Assembly (NCBI GenBank): GCA_904501955.1
Contig: CAJGCY010000073.1
Coordinates: 1-12,142 of the forward strand
DNA: 12,142 bases
Reading direction: 5' to 3'
DNA from: an uncultured Akkermansia sp.
GTDB lineage: Bacteria > Verrucomicrobiota > Verrucomicrobiia > Verrucomicrobiales > Akkermansiaceae
The translations under genes and the position numbers were made by a program. Below the pieces are notes generated by a model. That model was not told the DNA's origin, did not search any database, and was given only the letters and a program-made list of their open reading frames with translations. This document shows, one piece after another, positions 1-6,471 of the stretch. Position 1 is the first letter of the stretch; each line of letters starts with the position of its first letter.

Positions 1-1
1 G

Positions 2-1147
2 CTGACGGTGTTGGTGGAGTTCGACGCCGACCCGCGCAAGCCCGCCGTGGTGCAGCTGATACCGCGCAATCGCCATGAGACATACAAGGTGGGTGGTGTG
101 AGTTATCCGCTTGCGCTGGATATCTCCGCCACCATTGAGGTATATTGGAACCTCACCCGTGTGAAAGAAGATCGCTTTTTGGGAATGCTGCGCCCGCAGC
201 AGCTGCGTGATACCACGGGGCTTACCTGCATGGAGGCGTACGACCCGAACAAAATACCCGTGGTGCTCGCGCACGGTTTGCTGAGTAGTGCCGGCACCTT
301 TGATAACATGGTGAACCGCCTGCTGGCGGACCCCGTAATCCGTAAGCACTACCAGTTCTGGTACTACAATTACCCCACGGGTGTGGCGTGGACGATTTCT
401 GCCCGCCATTATCGCGATTCTTTAACCCGCGTACGGCGGCATTTGGACCCGCAGCACCGCAACCGCCACTGGGACCGCATGGTGGTAGTCGGGCACTCCA
501 TGGGTGGCCTCATCACTCACTACAGCCAGTGTGTAGAGCCGTGGAAGATGCTGCAAGGCCGCAATATCGGCGGTATAGATATGTCTCGCTACATGGATGC
601 TCGCTATGTGGATGAGCCCCTGCCGTTCAGCCGTAGGATGACCGGTTTGCAGCGAGATTACTATTTCCGCCCGGTGCAGGCGGCCCGGGTTATTTACCTT
701 GCCACGCCGCACCGTGGTGCCCCCATGGCGGAGTACAGCATCACCGGGTGGCTGATGGGCCTCGTGGAGCTCCCCCAAACCTTGGTGCAAGAGGTGCTGA
801 ATGTGGCTACCCTGCAGCAAAACAGCGTGCTGATGGACCCCGGCCGCATGACGGAGTGGTTCACCAGTGGCGACCAGCTCTCTCCGGAGAGCTACTCCAT
901 CAAGGGCTTATACGGCTTGCAGGTGCGCAATGTGCCTACTCACTCCGTCATCGGGGATCGCGGGCGCAATAATTCTCCGCGGAGCTCGGATGGCGTCGTG
1001 CCCTACTGGTCCAGCCACATACCGTGGGGTACGGAAACCGTTGTCCCGGCGGATCATTCCGTGCAGGATGCCCCCCAAACGGCGGAGGACCTCGCCCGCG
1101 TGCTCAAGGAGCACTTGCGCCGTTGCGGACGCAAATCCCGTGGTTGA
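2..1147 (+). CDS. Alpha/beta-hydrolase (esterase/lipase family), 5'-truncated
   Basis: Probably a serine esterase or lipase; substrate unknown. The reading frame is open to the left edge, so the N-terminus lies outside the window; the in-frame GTG at 8 is not a credible start because homologous-looking sequence begins immediately. Counting from that GTG, the oxyanion-hole type HG motif is at H89-G90, the nucleophile elbow GHSMGG puts the serine at S164, and the C-terminal part supplies a likely acid (D328 in SSDGVVPYW) and histidine (H350 in PADHS), giving a complete Ser-Asp-His triad. The sequence between elbow and acid includes a lid-like insertion with 'TPHRGAPMAE', typical of PGAP1/lipase-like members that act on hydrophobic esters. 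The gene converges on the PIN-domain gene, with repeat R1 between them. Family assignment is firm; substrate and location cannot be told from this fragment. Confidence 0.85.
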   Translation: MTVLVEFDADPRKPAVVQLIPRNRHETYKVGGVSYPLALDISATIEVYWNLTRVKEDRFLGMLRPQQLRDTTGLTCMEAYDPNKIPVVLAHGLLSSAGTFDNMVNRLLADPVIRKHYQFWYYNYPTGVAWTISARHYRDSLTRVRRHLDPQHRNRHWDRMVVVGHSMGGLITHYSQCVEPWKMLQGRNIGGIDMSRYMDARYVDEPLPFSRRMTGLQRDYYFRPVQAARVIYLATPHRGAPMAEYSITGWLMGLVELPQTLVQEVLNVATLQQNSVLMDPGRMTEWFTSGDQLSPESYSIKGLYGLQVRNVPTHSVIGDRGRNNSPRSSDGVVPYWSSHIPWGTETVVPADHSVQDAPQTAEDLARVLKEHLRRCGRKSRG

Positions 1148-1176
1148 TAAGGGCGCCTTCTAATCAGCATTTACCC

Positions 1177-1329
1177 CGATAAATCGGAAGTTGAAGGGGT
1201 GATGTGTAACATTCATTCACTCGGAGCGAGGGACTTTAGTCCCTCTTATGGATTAGCCCCGCGCGTATTTGTGGGACTAAAGTCCCATGCTCCGATAGAT
1301 TTTGTTGCTCGCCAACTTCCGTTTGATCG
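1177..1329. repeat. R1: nested inverted-repeat element (MITE/REP-like) between convergent genes
   Basis: Outer inverted repeats are CGATAAATCGGAAGTTG at 1177-1193 and CAACTTCCGTTTGATCG at 1313-1329, 14 of 17 positions pairing. Inside them TCGGAGC (1221-1227) pairs with GCTCCGA (1289-1295). Two small palindromes lie within: GAGGGACTTTAGTCCCTC (1228-1245) and GGGACTAAAGTCCC (1273-1286). It begins 30 bases after the hydrolase stop and ends 31 bases before the PIN-gene stop, so it fills the convergent gap. The same outer repeat bounds R2 and is close to that of R3, which makes this the shortest member of one family. No protein is encoded. It may serve as a two-way terminator or mRNA 3'-end structure. 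Confidence 0.8.
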
Positions 1330-1359
1330 TGCTCGCAAGCCTGATTGGGTGGGCGTGGC

Positions 1360-2268
1360 TCAGAATTTCGAGCTGCCGATGGCTGTGATTCCCTGAGATT
1401 TGGCCAGAATGCGCAACTCACGGTCATTGGTGATGATGATCGCGTGGGGTGTTTTTGCCGCCACGCGGAGTAAAACGGAGTCCGCGATGGTGTCTTTGCC
1501 GCGTATGGCGTTGTCTTCGAAGCGCACGCGCCTGCCCTGTAGCTCCAGCAAGTTTTCCATGCGCGACATGCCCATGCGAGCGTTGCCTGCGCGTTCTTTG
1601 TTTTCGTTGTTGCTCAGCCCTTTGAGCTCTCCGAGTACGATTTTTTCGATATGCAGCGTCCAGTTGTGGCGTTTTGCCTGAGCGGGTAAGTTGCGGAACC
1701 ACTCCGTCAGCTTTTCATCCATCCAAATGTTGGTATCGATGAAGAGCACACAACCATTCGGAACCGAGCGAGGCATGGGGACGGCCTCCGGGGCAATGGT
1801 GGACTCCTGCGGGCGGGGGGCAGGCTCCGCCTTGCGGTGGTGTGGTGGTGCTTGTTTCCCGGGAGATTTTTTGCGGAATAAGCAGTAGAGGAAGAAAATG
1901 AGCAGGGCGGAGATGGTGCCGATGCTCAGCTCCCAATATTTGACGGCATAATACAGGTATGCCCATTCCGGGCCACTGTCTTGCACGCCGTTGGCCGCTG
2001 CTGCCGCCCAGCATACTTCCGCTCGTTCCCAATTGCTCCACTGCAAGTCATCTCCCATTTTTTCCTGGTAAACGCCTGCCTCTTTGCCTTTTGCTGCAAT
2101 GAGGCGGGTGAGGGCCTTGGTGTCTCCCTCCTTGGCTTTCAGGTATAGAGCCTGCGGACCTTGCGGGGCCGGCGTGTCACTTTTCTTTTCCCCGGAGCAA
2201 TCACCCAACAGGTAGATGACGCCGATGATGAGGATAAGCCCGCCGCATCCGGATTCTTTGCTTCCCAT
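1360..2268 (-). CDS. Membrane-anchored PIN-domain protein (putative RNase)
   Basis: 302 residues. The C-terminal part (about 172-302) is a PIN domain, a metal-dependent RNase fold: FIDTN gives D178, VLGELKGL gives E214, KDTIAD gives D259/D263 and TNDREL gives D282, so the acidic cluster is complete. The N-terminal half is unusual: a hydrophobic segment at about 10-22, a helical stretch at 39-95 weakly like Sel1/TPR repeats, a second hydrophobic segment at about 117-131, then a Pro/Lys-rich linker. The nuclease domain would sit at the membrane, most simply on the cytoplasmic side. ATG is preceded by GGAG at a suitable distance, and the gene starts 16 bases after the CBM9-like gene, so the two are probably co-transcribed. 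No antitoxin-like partner lies beside it, so a VapC-type toxin role is not supported. RNA target unknown. Confidence 0.75.
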   Translation of the reverse strand: MGSKESGCGGLILIIGVIYLLGDCSGEKKSDTPAPQGPQALYLKAKEGDTKALTRLIAAKGKEAGVYQEKMGDDLQWSNWERAEVCWAAAAANGVQDSGPEWAYLYYAVKYWELSIGTISALLIFFLYCLFRKKSPGKQAPPHHRKAEPAPRPQESTIAPEAVPMPRSVPNGCVLFIDTNIWMDEKLTEWFRNLPAQAKRHNWTLHIEKIVLGELKGLSNNENKERAGNARMGMSRMENLLELQGRRVRFEDNAIRGKDTIADSVLLRVAAKTPHAIIITNDRELRILAKSQGITAIGSSKF

Positions 2269-2284
2269 GGTTTTCTCCGGCTAT

Positions 2285-2848
2285 TCAGTTCAGTACGGCT
2301 TGCTCCCACAAGTCCGGGCGGTGGAAATCCGGTTGCGTATCGCAGGGCAGGGCGGAGGTGAGGAACACTTGCTGCGGTGAGCTCAGGATGGCGCATACGG
2401 CAAGCTTACAGTTTGTAGGCTCAATGCCCACTTGCTCCAGCGCTGCCCTGGGGATGAGCGCCTCACACGCCCACCCCTCATCCGTGCTGTTGCCGCTTGC
2501 CGTGACCTGAGGGCGCCAGTTTTCATAGCCGGCTGCAACTACGCGCGGGGCGCAGAACACGCTTGCCCACCAAGCGCCGTTCGGGCTCAGGTTGAACTCC
2601 ATGTATTGATCCCCGCTCGGGGTGGTGATGAAAAACTCCGCCGCATCATACTTCCACAGCTCTTCACGGAACTCGCCCTCACGGGCTTCCGGGTGCACGG
2701 AGGCTGCTGCTGCGCGTGCGGCGCGGAAGACGAGCCCCCCTGCCGTGAGCTGCATGCTGAAGCGGTACGGCGGCTCCATGCTGTTGCCGTACCATTCTTT
2801 ACAGAGCTGTTGTTCTTGTGCTTTTTCGCGGGAAATGATGATTTGCAT
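2285..2848 (-). CDS. CBM9-like beta-sandwich domain protein
   Basis: 187 residues, with no signal peptide or membrane segment. The pattern resembles the carbohydrate-binding module 9-like family: an acidic/aromatic strand AAEFFITTPSGD (69-80), then YMEFNLSPNGAWWASVF (82-98), and late in the chain WACEALIPRAAL (126-137), which matches the usual 'W.aE..IP...L' signature. Such domains bind sugars in secreted enzymes, but many bacterial stand-alone versions have no known ligand, and this one appears cytoplasmic. It is the first gene of a minus-strand pair with the PIN gene (16-base gap). The -10 box TAGGAT (2855-2860) ends six bases before the ATG, so the message may begin at the start codon. Fold call moderate; function unknown. 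Confidence 0.55.
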   Translation of the reverse strand: MQIIISREKAQEQQLCKEWYGNSMEPPYRFSMQLTAGGLVFRAARAAAASVHPEAREGEFREELWKYDAAEFFITTPSGDQYMEFNLSPNGAWWASVFCAPRVVAAGYENWRPQVTASGNSTDEGWACEALIPRAALEQVGIEPTNCKLAVCAILSSPQQVFLTSALPCDTQPDFHRPDLWEQAVLN

Positions 2849-2854
2849 GCCTAC

Positions 2855-2882
2855 ATCCTAACACATGCGCGCGCAATTGCAA
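2855..2882 (-). promoter_or_regulatory. Promoter of the CBM9-like/PIN unit, apparently leaderless
   Basis: Read on the minus strand: TTGCAA (2877-2882), 16-base spacer, then TAGGAT (2855-2860) preceded by TGT, an extended -10. Only six bases separate the -10 from the ATG at 2848, so transcription would start at or within the start codon. The AGGA inside the -10 could also be read as a weak ribosome-binding site if the true promoter is farther upstream. Confidence 0.45.
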
Positions 2883-2974
2883 GCTGTCTTTTCTCGTATT
2901 TTGTGTAAATGTGGGCACAAAATGCCGATATAAGGCAAAAATAGAACAAAATGTGCAATTTTTGTAAAAAAGTC

Positions 2975-3003
2975 TTGCAAAAAGAGTGAAATACGTGTAT
3001 TCT
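2975..3003 (+). promoter_or_regulatory. Promoter of rpoA-rplQ
   Basis: TTGCAA at 2975-2980 and TATTCT at 2998-3003 with a 17-base spacer, in an AT-rich stretch that contrasts with the flanking DNA. It predicts a start near 3010 and a leader of about 90 bases before rpoA. It means rpoA is transcribed from its own promoter here, not as the tail of a ribosomal-protein operon. Confidence 0.65.
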
Positions 3004-3011
3004 CCGCCCGC

Positions 3012-3067
3012 GCGGGTTAATCAAAACCGACCGTTGGTCCTCCATTTTCTATGGAAGCCTAGCCCGC
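3012..3067 (+). promoter_or_regulatory. Structured 5' leader of rpoA (three-way-junction fold)
   Basis: Three helices can form at once. The closing helix pairs GCGGGTT (3012-3018) with AGCCCGC (3061-3067), one G-U pair included. Inside are GACC/GGTC (3029-3032 with 3036-3039, three-base loop) and TCCAT/ATGGA (3041-3045 with 3051-3055, five-base loop). A short GGG-AAA-CCC hairpin (3073-3081) follows. The fold begins about at the predicted transcription start. It could be an autoregulatory leader for the rpoA-rplQ transcript; this is inference from pairing alone. Confidence 0.4.
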
Positions 3068-3098
3068 ATGGGGGGAAACCCGGTCACCAAAATCAATT

Positions 3099-4229
3099 AT
3101 GACAGACGATCACAACAACGAGCAGGCGGTCATTCAGCTGGCCCATTTCGAGATCCCGAACACTCTCAAGCGCATTGAGGACCCTCAGGATCCCAACCAC
3201 GTAACCTTTATTGCTGAGCCCATTGAGACCGGTTTCGGTCACACCTTGGGTAACTCCCTGCGCCGCGTGCTCCTCAGCTCCCTTGAGGGTGCTGCCATCA
3301 CCAGCGTTCGTATCGCCGGTGCTCAGCATGAGTTCACCTCCCTCCCCGGTGTGGTGGAGGACGTGACGGAAATCATCCTCAACCTCAAGAAGATTAAGTT
3401 CGCTCACCACGGTAAAGAGCCCCGCACGCTTTCTCTGCGTGTCACCAAGCAGGGTGTTGTTACCGCCGGCGACATCCAGGAGGATCACATCTACTCCGTC
3501 GTTAACAAGGACCAGGTAATCTGCCACCTTGACCAGAGCACCATCTTTGACTGCGACTTCGAGGTAAATGTCGGCCGTGGCTTCTACACCGCTGAGGACA
3601 ACAACGATAAGGACCGCCCCATCGGCGTGATTCCGATTGACTCCATCTTCTCCCCCGTTACCCGCGTGAAGTACGCTGTGGATAACGCCCGTGTGGGTCA
3701 GATGACTGAGTTCGACAAGCTCGTGCTTGACGTATGGACCGACGGCCGCGTAAGCCCGACGGATGCCATGCTGCAGGCCGCCAGCATCATGCGCCACCAC
3801 CTCGACGTGTTCGTAGAGAGCGACAGCCGCCGCGTATCCTTCGACAAGGCTTCCGGTGCTGATCAGGACGCTAACACCGCCCAGCTGCGCAAGCTCCTCA
3901 ACATGAGCGTGAACGAGATCGAGCTTTCCGTTCGTGCTGCTAACTGCTTGAACAACGCCAACATCACCACCGTCGGCCAGCTCGCCATGAAGACGGAGGC
4001 GGAGATGCTCAAGTACCGCAACTTCGGTAAGAAGTCCCTTAACGAGATTAAGGAGAAGCTCGTTCAGTACGGTCTCTCCCTCGGTATGCAGTTCGACACC
4101 AAGCTGCTGGCTTCCCCCGGCGCCGGCGCACGTATGCGCGATGCCGACGAGCCCCGCGCTACCGACCTGCAGGCTCTTATCTCCCACAACATCGCCGCTT
4201 ACGGCTTCGATGACGAGGACGACGAGTAA
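3099..4229 (+). CDS. rpoA: DNA-directed RNA polymerase subunit alpha
   Basis: 376 residues, against about 330 in most bacteria. Alpha dimerises to nucleate core RNA polymerase assembly, and its C-terminal domain contacts UP elements and activators. The N-terminal domain (about 15-240) carries the assembly motif TLGNSLRRVLLSSLEGAA. The C-terminal domain (about 265-330) carries VRAANCLNNANI and the GKKSLNEIKEKL helix-hairpin-helix-like region, with R and N residues at the DNA-contact positions. A tail of about 45 residues follows, ending in the acidic DDEDDE. The ATG at 3099 fits the family start, but no Shine-Dalgarno lies before it; the run of G at 3070-3075 is too far away. rplQ follows after 59 bases and the pair ends at a terminator. 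The gene upstream is not ribosomal, which is unusual for rpoA. Confidence 0.97.
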   Translation: MTDDHNNEQAVIQLAHFEIPNTLKRIEDPQDPNHVTFIAEPIETGFGHTLGNSLRRVLLSSLEGAAITSVRIAGAQHEFTSLPGVVEDVTEIILNLKKIKFAHHGKEPRTLSLRVTKQGVVTAGDIQEDHIYSVVNKDQVICHLDQSTIFDCDFEVNVGRGFYTAEDNNDKDRPIGVIPIDSIFSPVTRVKYAVDNARVGQMTEFDKLVLDVWTDGRVSPTDAMLQAASIMRHHLDVFVESDSRRVSFDKASGADQDANTAQLRKLLNMSVNEIELSVRAANCLNNANITTVGQLAMKTEAEMLKYRNFGKKSLNEIKEKLVQYGLSLGMQFDTKLLASPGAGARMRDADEPRATDLQALISHNIAAYGFDDEDDE

Positions 4230-4288
4230 AGACCGCCCGCGTTATCACCACACCTTCATTATCAACAAGTACAAACTAATACACTAAT

Positions 4289-4771
4289 ATGAGACACGGA
4301 GTTAAAAAGGCCAAGCTTCAGCGCACGGCCTCCCATCGTAAGGCTTTGCTTGCCAACCAGGCTTGCAGCCTCATCTCCCACGGCCGCATCACCACCACGC
4401 TCGCTAAGGCTAAGGCCCTGCGTCCCTACGTGGAGAAGCTCATCACCCTCGGTAAGAACGGCTCCCTGCACGCTCGTCGTCAGGCTCTTGCTACGCTGCC
4501 CCAGCCCAAGGTTGTGAACAAGCTCTTCAGCGTTGTTGCTGAGGCTTGCAAGGACCGTCAGGGTGGCTACTGCCGCATCGTTAAGCTTGGTCAGCGCATG
4601 ACGGACAGCGCTCCCATGGCTCTTATCGAGATCATCGACCTTCCCCAGCTCACCGCTCCCGTAGCTCCCTCCGTAACCACCGGCACCGGTTCCTCCTCCG
4701 AGGCTCCCGCCGCTGTTGAGACGGTAGAGGCTCCCGCTGCTACGGAGACCCCCGCTGAGGAGCAGAAGTAA
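4289..4771 (+). CDS. rplQ: 50S ribosomal protein L17
   Basis: 160 residues. L17 is a large-subunit protein near the peptide exit tunnel. The family core covers about 1-118: MRHGVKKAKLQRTASHRKAL at the start, then the ITTTLAKAKALRPYVEKLIT helix, RRQAL, and GGYCRIVKLGQRMTDSAPMA followed by IEIIDLP at the end, all typical of L17. The last 40 or so residues are an Ala/Pro/Glu/Thr-rich extension, probably disordered, as seen in some lineages. The region before the ATG is A/C/T-rich and has no Shine-Dalgarno, so initiation probably relies on an unstructured leader and S1-like binding. Co-transcribed with rpoA and closed by a strong hairpin terminator. Confidence 0.97.
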   Translation: MRHGVKKAKLQRTASHRKALLANQACSLISHGRITTTLAKAKALRPYVEKLITLGKNGSLHARRQALATLPQPKVVNKLFSVVAEACKDRQGGYCRIVKLGQRMTDSAPMALIEIIDLPQLTAPVAPSVTTGTGSSSEAPAAVETVEAPAATETPAEEQK

Positions 4772-4795
4772 GTTCTGCGACTGAACAGTCACATT

Positions 4796-4831
4796 AAAAA
4801 GCCGTTGCTCAGTGATGGGCAACGGCTTTTT
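4796..4831 (+). terminator. Intrinsic terminator of rpoA-rplQ
   Basis: AAAAAGCCGTTGC (4796-4808) pairs perfectly with GCAACGGCTTTTT (4819-4831) around a ten-base loop, and the right arm ends in a T run. It lies 25 bases after the rplQ stop. The A run on the left arm would let it work on the opposite strand too. Confidence 0.92.
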
Positions 4832-4871
4832 GCGATTTTGTTAAGCAGCCCCTGCGAGGCATATTTAGAAA

Positions 4872-4900
4872 TTGACATGGGCGTTCGTATATGTTATAAA
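4872..4900 (+). promoter_or_regulatory. Consensus promoter of the secreted ankyrin gene
   Basis: TTGACA (4872-4877), 17-base spacer, TATAAA (4895-4900): a near-perfect sigma-70 type promoter. The predicted start near 4907 leaves only about four bases before the ATG at 4911, or ten before the ATG at 4917. The TTG of the -35 box is in frame with the gene, which can mislead gene callers into starting there. Confidence 0.85.
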
Positions 4901-4910
4901 GCTGAACTGT

Positions 4911-5609
4911 ATGGGTATGATTAAAAATGTAATGTTAGGTAGGGTAGGGCACATGCTTGTGGCAGCCTTGCTCCTGTGTGGCGGCTTGGCTTCGCAGGTT
5001 TTTGCTGATAATGCGCCCGCGGCTTCCGCGACTCAGGCGGAAAGTGCGCTTTTTCGTGCGGTGATGGGTGGTAATGCTCAAGGCGTCAAGCAATTATTGG
5101 CGGATGGGGTGAATGTCAATGCTACGAATTCGGATGGCTTGACTCCGCTTTGCGTTGCCATTACTTACAACAAACTGCACCTACTCCCCATTCTGCTGGA
5201 GGCTCCGGGGGTGGATGTTGATAAATCTTGCCCGCTTTTTTATGCTATTCGCGATGGTAAAGAGGCTGCCGTAACTCAATTGCTGGCTGCCGGGGCGGAT
5301 GTCAATGCTTGGCATAAGAATGATACGCCGCTTATCGCAGCTATTCTTTTCGGTCGGGTAAATATCGTGAAGCAGTTGCTGGCGACTCCCGGCATCGATG
5401 TCAATAAAACCACGCGCGAAACGGCGGATACCCCGCTTCATAAGGCTGCATGGAAAGGCTCTCGTCAAATCATACCGCTCCTCTTGGCTGTTCCCGGTAT
5501 CGACGTGAACGCCAAAAATGCTGCCGGCGATACCCCCCTGAAACTTGCTGAGAAGTTCGGTTATCCCCGCTGCGCTGAAATGATTCGTGCCGCCGGCGGT
5601 AAGAAGTGA
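4911..5609 (+). CDS. Secreted ankyrin-repeat protein
   Basis: 232 residues from the ATG at 4911, chosen because the promoter at 4872-4900 rules out earlier starts; ATGs at 4917 and 4932 are also possible. Residues 1-32 form a signal peptide: basic n-region with K5 and R11, hydrophobic core LVAALLLCGGLA, cleavage probably after QVFA. No lipobox is seen. The mature part (about 43-230) is ankyrin repeats, roughly six, with canonical DGLTPL, NDTPLIAA and DTPLHKAA hairpins and the signature PGIDVN at the end of several units. Ankyrin repeats bind other proteins; no catalytic domain is present, so it is probably a periplasmic or surface binding protein. Its repeats closely resemble those of the large ankyrin gene at 6472-8541, with which it converges, indicating paralogy. 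Partner unknown. Confidence 0.88.
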   Translation: MGMIKNVMLGRVGHMLVAALLLCGGLASQVFADNAPAASATQAESALFRAVMGGNAQGVKQLLADGVNVNATNSDGLTPLCVAITYNKLHLLPILLEAPGVDVDKSCPLFYAIRDGKEAAVTQLLAAGADVNAWHKNDTPLIAAILFGRVNIVKQLLATPGIDVNKTTRETADTPLHKAAWKGSRQIIPLLLAVPGIDVNAKNAAGDTPLKLAEKFGYPRCAEMIRAAGGKK

Positions 5610-5638
5610 AGTGCGAGCTTTCCTTGCCATAAACAGCT

Positions 5639-6148
5639 CGATAAATCGGAAGTTGAAGGGGCGAAAGACAATAGCCCGGGGTGGAACCGCGACCTGCCTC
5701 GGCGGAGCTGCGCAGCAGCGGAGACGGGAGCCGCGCAACCACCGGTACAACACAAAAAGAAAATGGAGCCCGGAGCGACGGAGCGAAGCGACGCAGCGGA
5801 GGCCGACAGATAAGGGCGAGGACCGGCGAGCCTCGGCGTAGCAAGCGAGCGCAGAGAGACGCGAAGCCGGGAGCAAAGCGACGCTCCGAGCTGTGGTGGC
5901 GCGTGTTTTTTTTGTTGTTAATGAGTTATGGGTTGCGAATCACCATATAAACACCACCATATACCCAAAGCATCGCTTTCTTTCGGCCTCCGCTCTGTCG
6001 CTGCCGCTCCTTCGCTCCGGGCTCGAATATTAGGGGGAAGCATACCGGTGGTTTCGTCGCTGCGCGACTCCACCACCGGCTACTGTCTTTCGCCCCTATC
6101 GGGGCTTCAAATTCCGCTCGCTTGCGCTCGCCAACTTCCGATTTATCG
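5639..6148. repeat. R2: 510-base imperfect inverted repeat between convergent ankyrin genes
   Basis: The ends are CGATAAATCGGAAGTTG (5639-5655) and its exact complement CAACTTCCGATTTATCG (6132-6148). The arms continue inward: AAGGGGCGAAAGACA on the left matches the complement of the right arm near 6085-6100 after a gap of some 40 bases, and GAGCCCGGAGCGACGGAGCG (about 5766-5785) matches the complement of about 5997-6020. A middle block (5820-5892) is shared with R3 but not with R1. R2 starts 30 bases after the stop of the secreted ankyrin gene. All open frames here are mirror products of GC-rich repeats with no recognisable protein. Same family as R1 and R3. Confidence 0.85.
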
Positions 6149-6173
6149 GGCTGGTTGCTATTAGGGCTTGCCT

Positions 6174-6325
6174 CGCTTACTCGCACCTGGCCCACTCCCC
6201 CTGCGGGGTCGTGGGTTCTCATCCCGCGGGGGTGGATATAAAGCAAAAAGCTCGGCAACGTTTGATTTCGTTACCGAGCTTTTCATTCGTCGGGCAAGCG
6301 GGATTCTACCCGCTCCCCTCGCCCC
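6174..6325. repeat. Repeat copy A, carrying a tRNA-Pro 3' end and terminator
   Basis: About 150 bases nearly identical to copy B (10724-10875) and to copy C (10929-11061) which runs into the real tRNA-Pro gene. Order on the plus strand: TCGCTTACTCGCACC, a C/G-rich segment, GTGGGTTCTCATCCCGC (a degenerate forward T-arm), the hairpin of the tRNA terminator (about 6246-6282), then TCGGGCAAGCGGGATTC (6290-6306), which equals the last 17 bases of tRNA-Pro in reverse, after which identity to the tRNA is lost. Placed just beyond the stop of the large ankyrin gene, its hairpin could terminate that minus-strand transcript. The rest of 6326-6471 holds a weak further fragment (GGATACTCATCCCGC) and no gene. 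Confidence 0.8.
6245..6283 (-). terminator. Hairpin terminator in repeat copy A, downstream of the large ankyrin gene
   Basis: On the minus strand AAGCTCGGTAACG pairs with CGTTTGCCGAGCTT-like sequence (here CGTTGCCGAG with the loop one base longer) and runs into TTTTTGC. It is a copy of the tRNA-Pro terminator and lies about 190 bases beyond the stop of the 689-residue ankyrin gene. Whether it is used by that gene is inference. Confidence 0.5.
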
Positions 6326-6471
6326 TTATACGGGCGTGGATACTCATCCCGCTGGGTGGGTACATTCCTTGTTCAAAGGCACTCCTCACCATAGACTCTG
6401 CATAGTACCCATGAGGAGACTTGCCGGGTTTTGCTACAAAGAGTATTGATTCATATTGTAAGGTGGTGGTG

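Noticed and set aside
2195..2268. Lipoprotein signal in the PIN protein (LLGDC)
   Set aside because: The residue before the cysteine is Asp, which does not fit a lipobox; a plain membrane anchor is more likely.
1360..2848. Toxin-antitoxin pair
   Set aside because: The partner of the PIN protein is a 187-residue CBM9-like protein, not a small DNA-binding antitoxin, and the PIN protein has membrane segments.
2432..2908. Plus-strand open frame opposite the CBM9-like gene
   Set aside because: Cys/Arg/Ala-rich without a domain; the minus strand shows a plausible fold and promoter.
3093..4187. Long open frame (364 codons) on the minus strand opposite rpoA
   Set aside because: It is a mirror of a strongly biased real gene; the product is Val/Leu/Gly/His-rich without any family resemblance, while the plus strand encodes unmistakable RpoA.
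4262..4822. Open frame opposite rplQ
   Set aside because: Gly/Ser-rich shadow of L17, running through the terminator hairpin.
4872..4910. TTG start for the secreted ankyrin protein at 4872
   Set aside because: This TTG is the first part of a perfect -35 box, so it lies upstream of the transcription start.
5181..6258. Several open frames of 60-230 codons across R2 on both strands
   Set aside because: They are Arg/Ala/Ser-rich translations of GC-rich repeats, and similar false products arise from R3.
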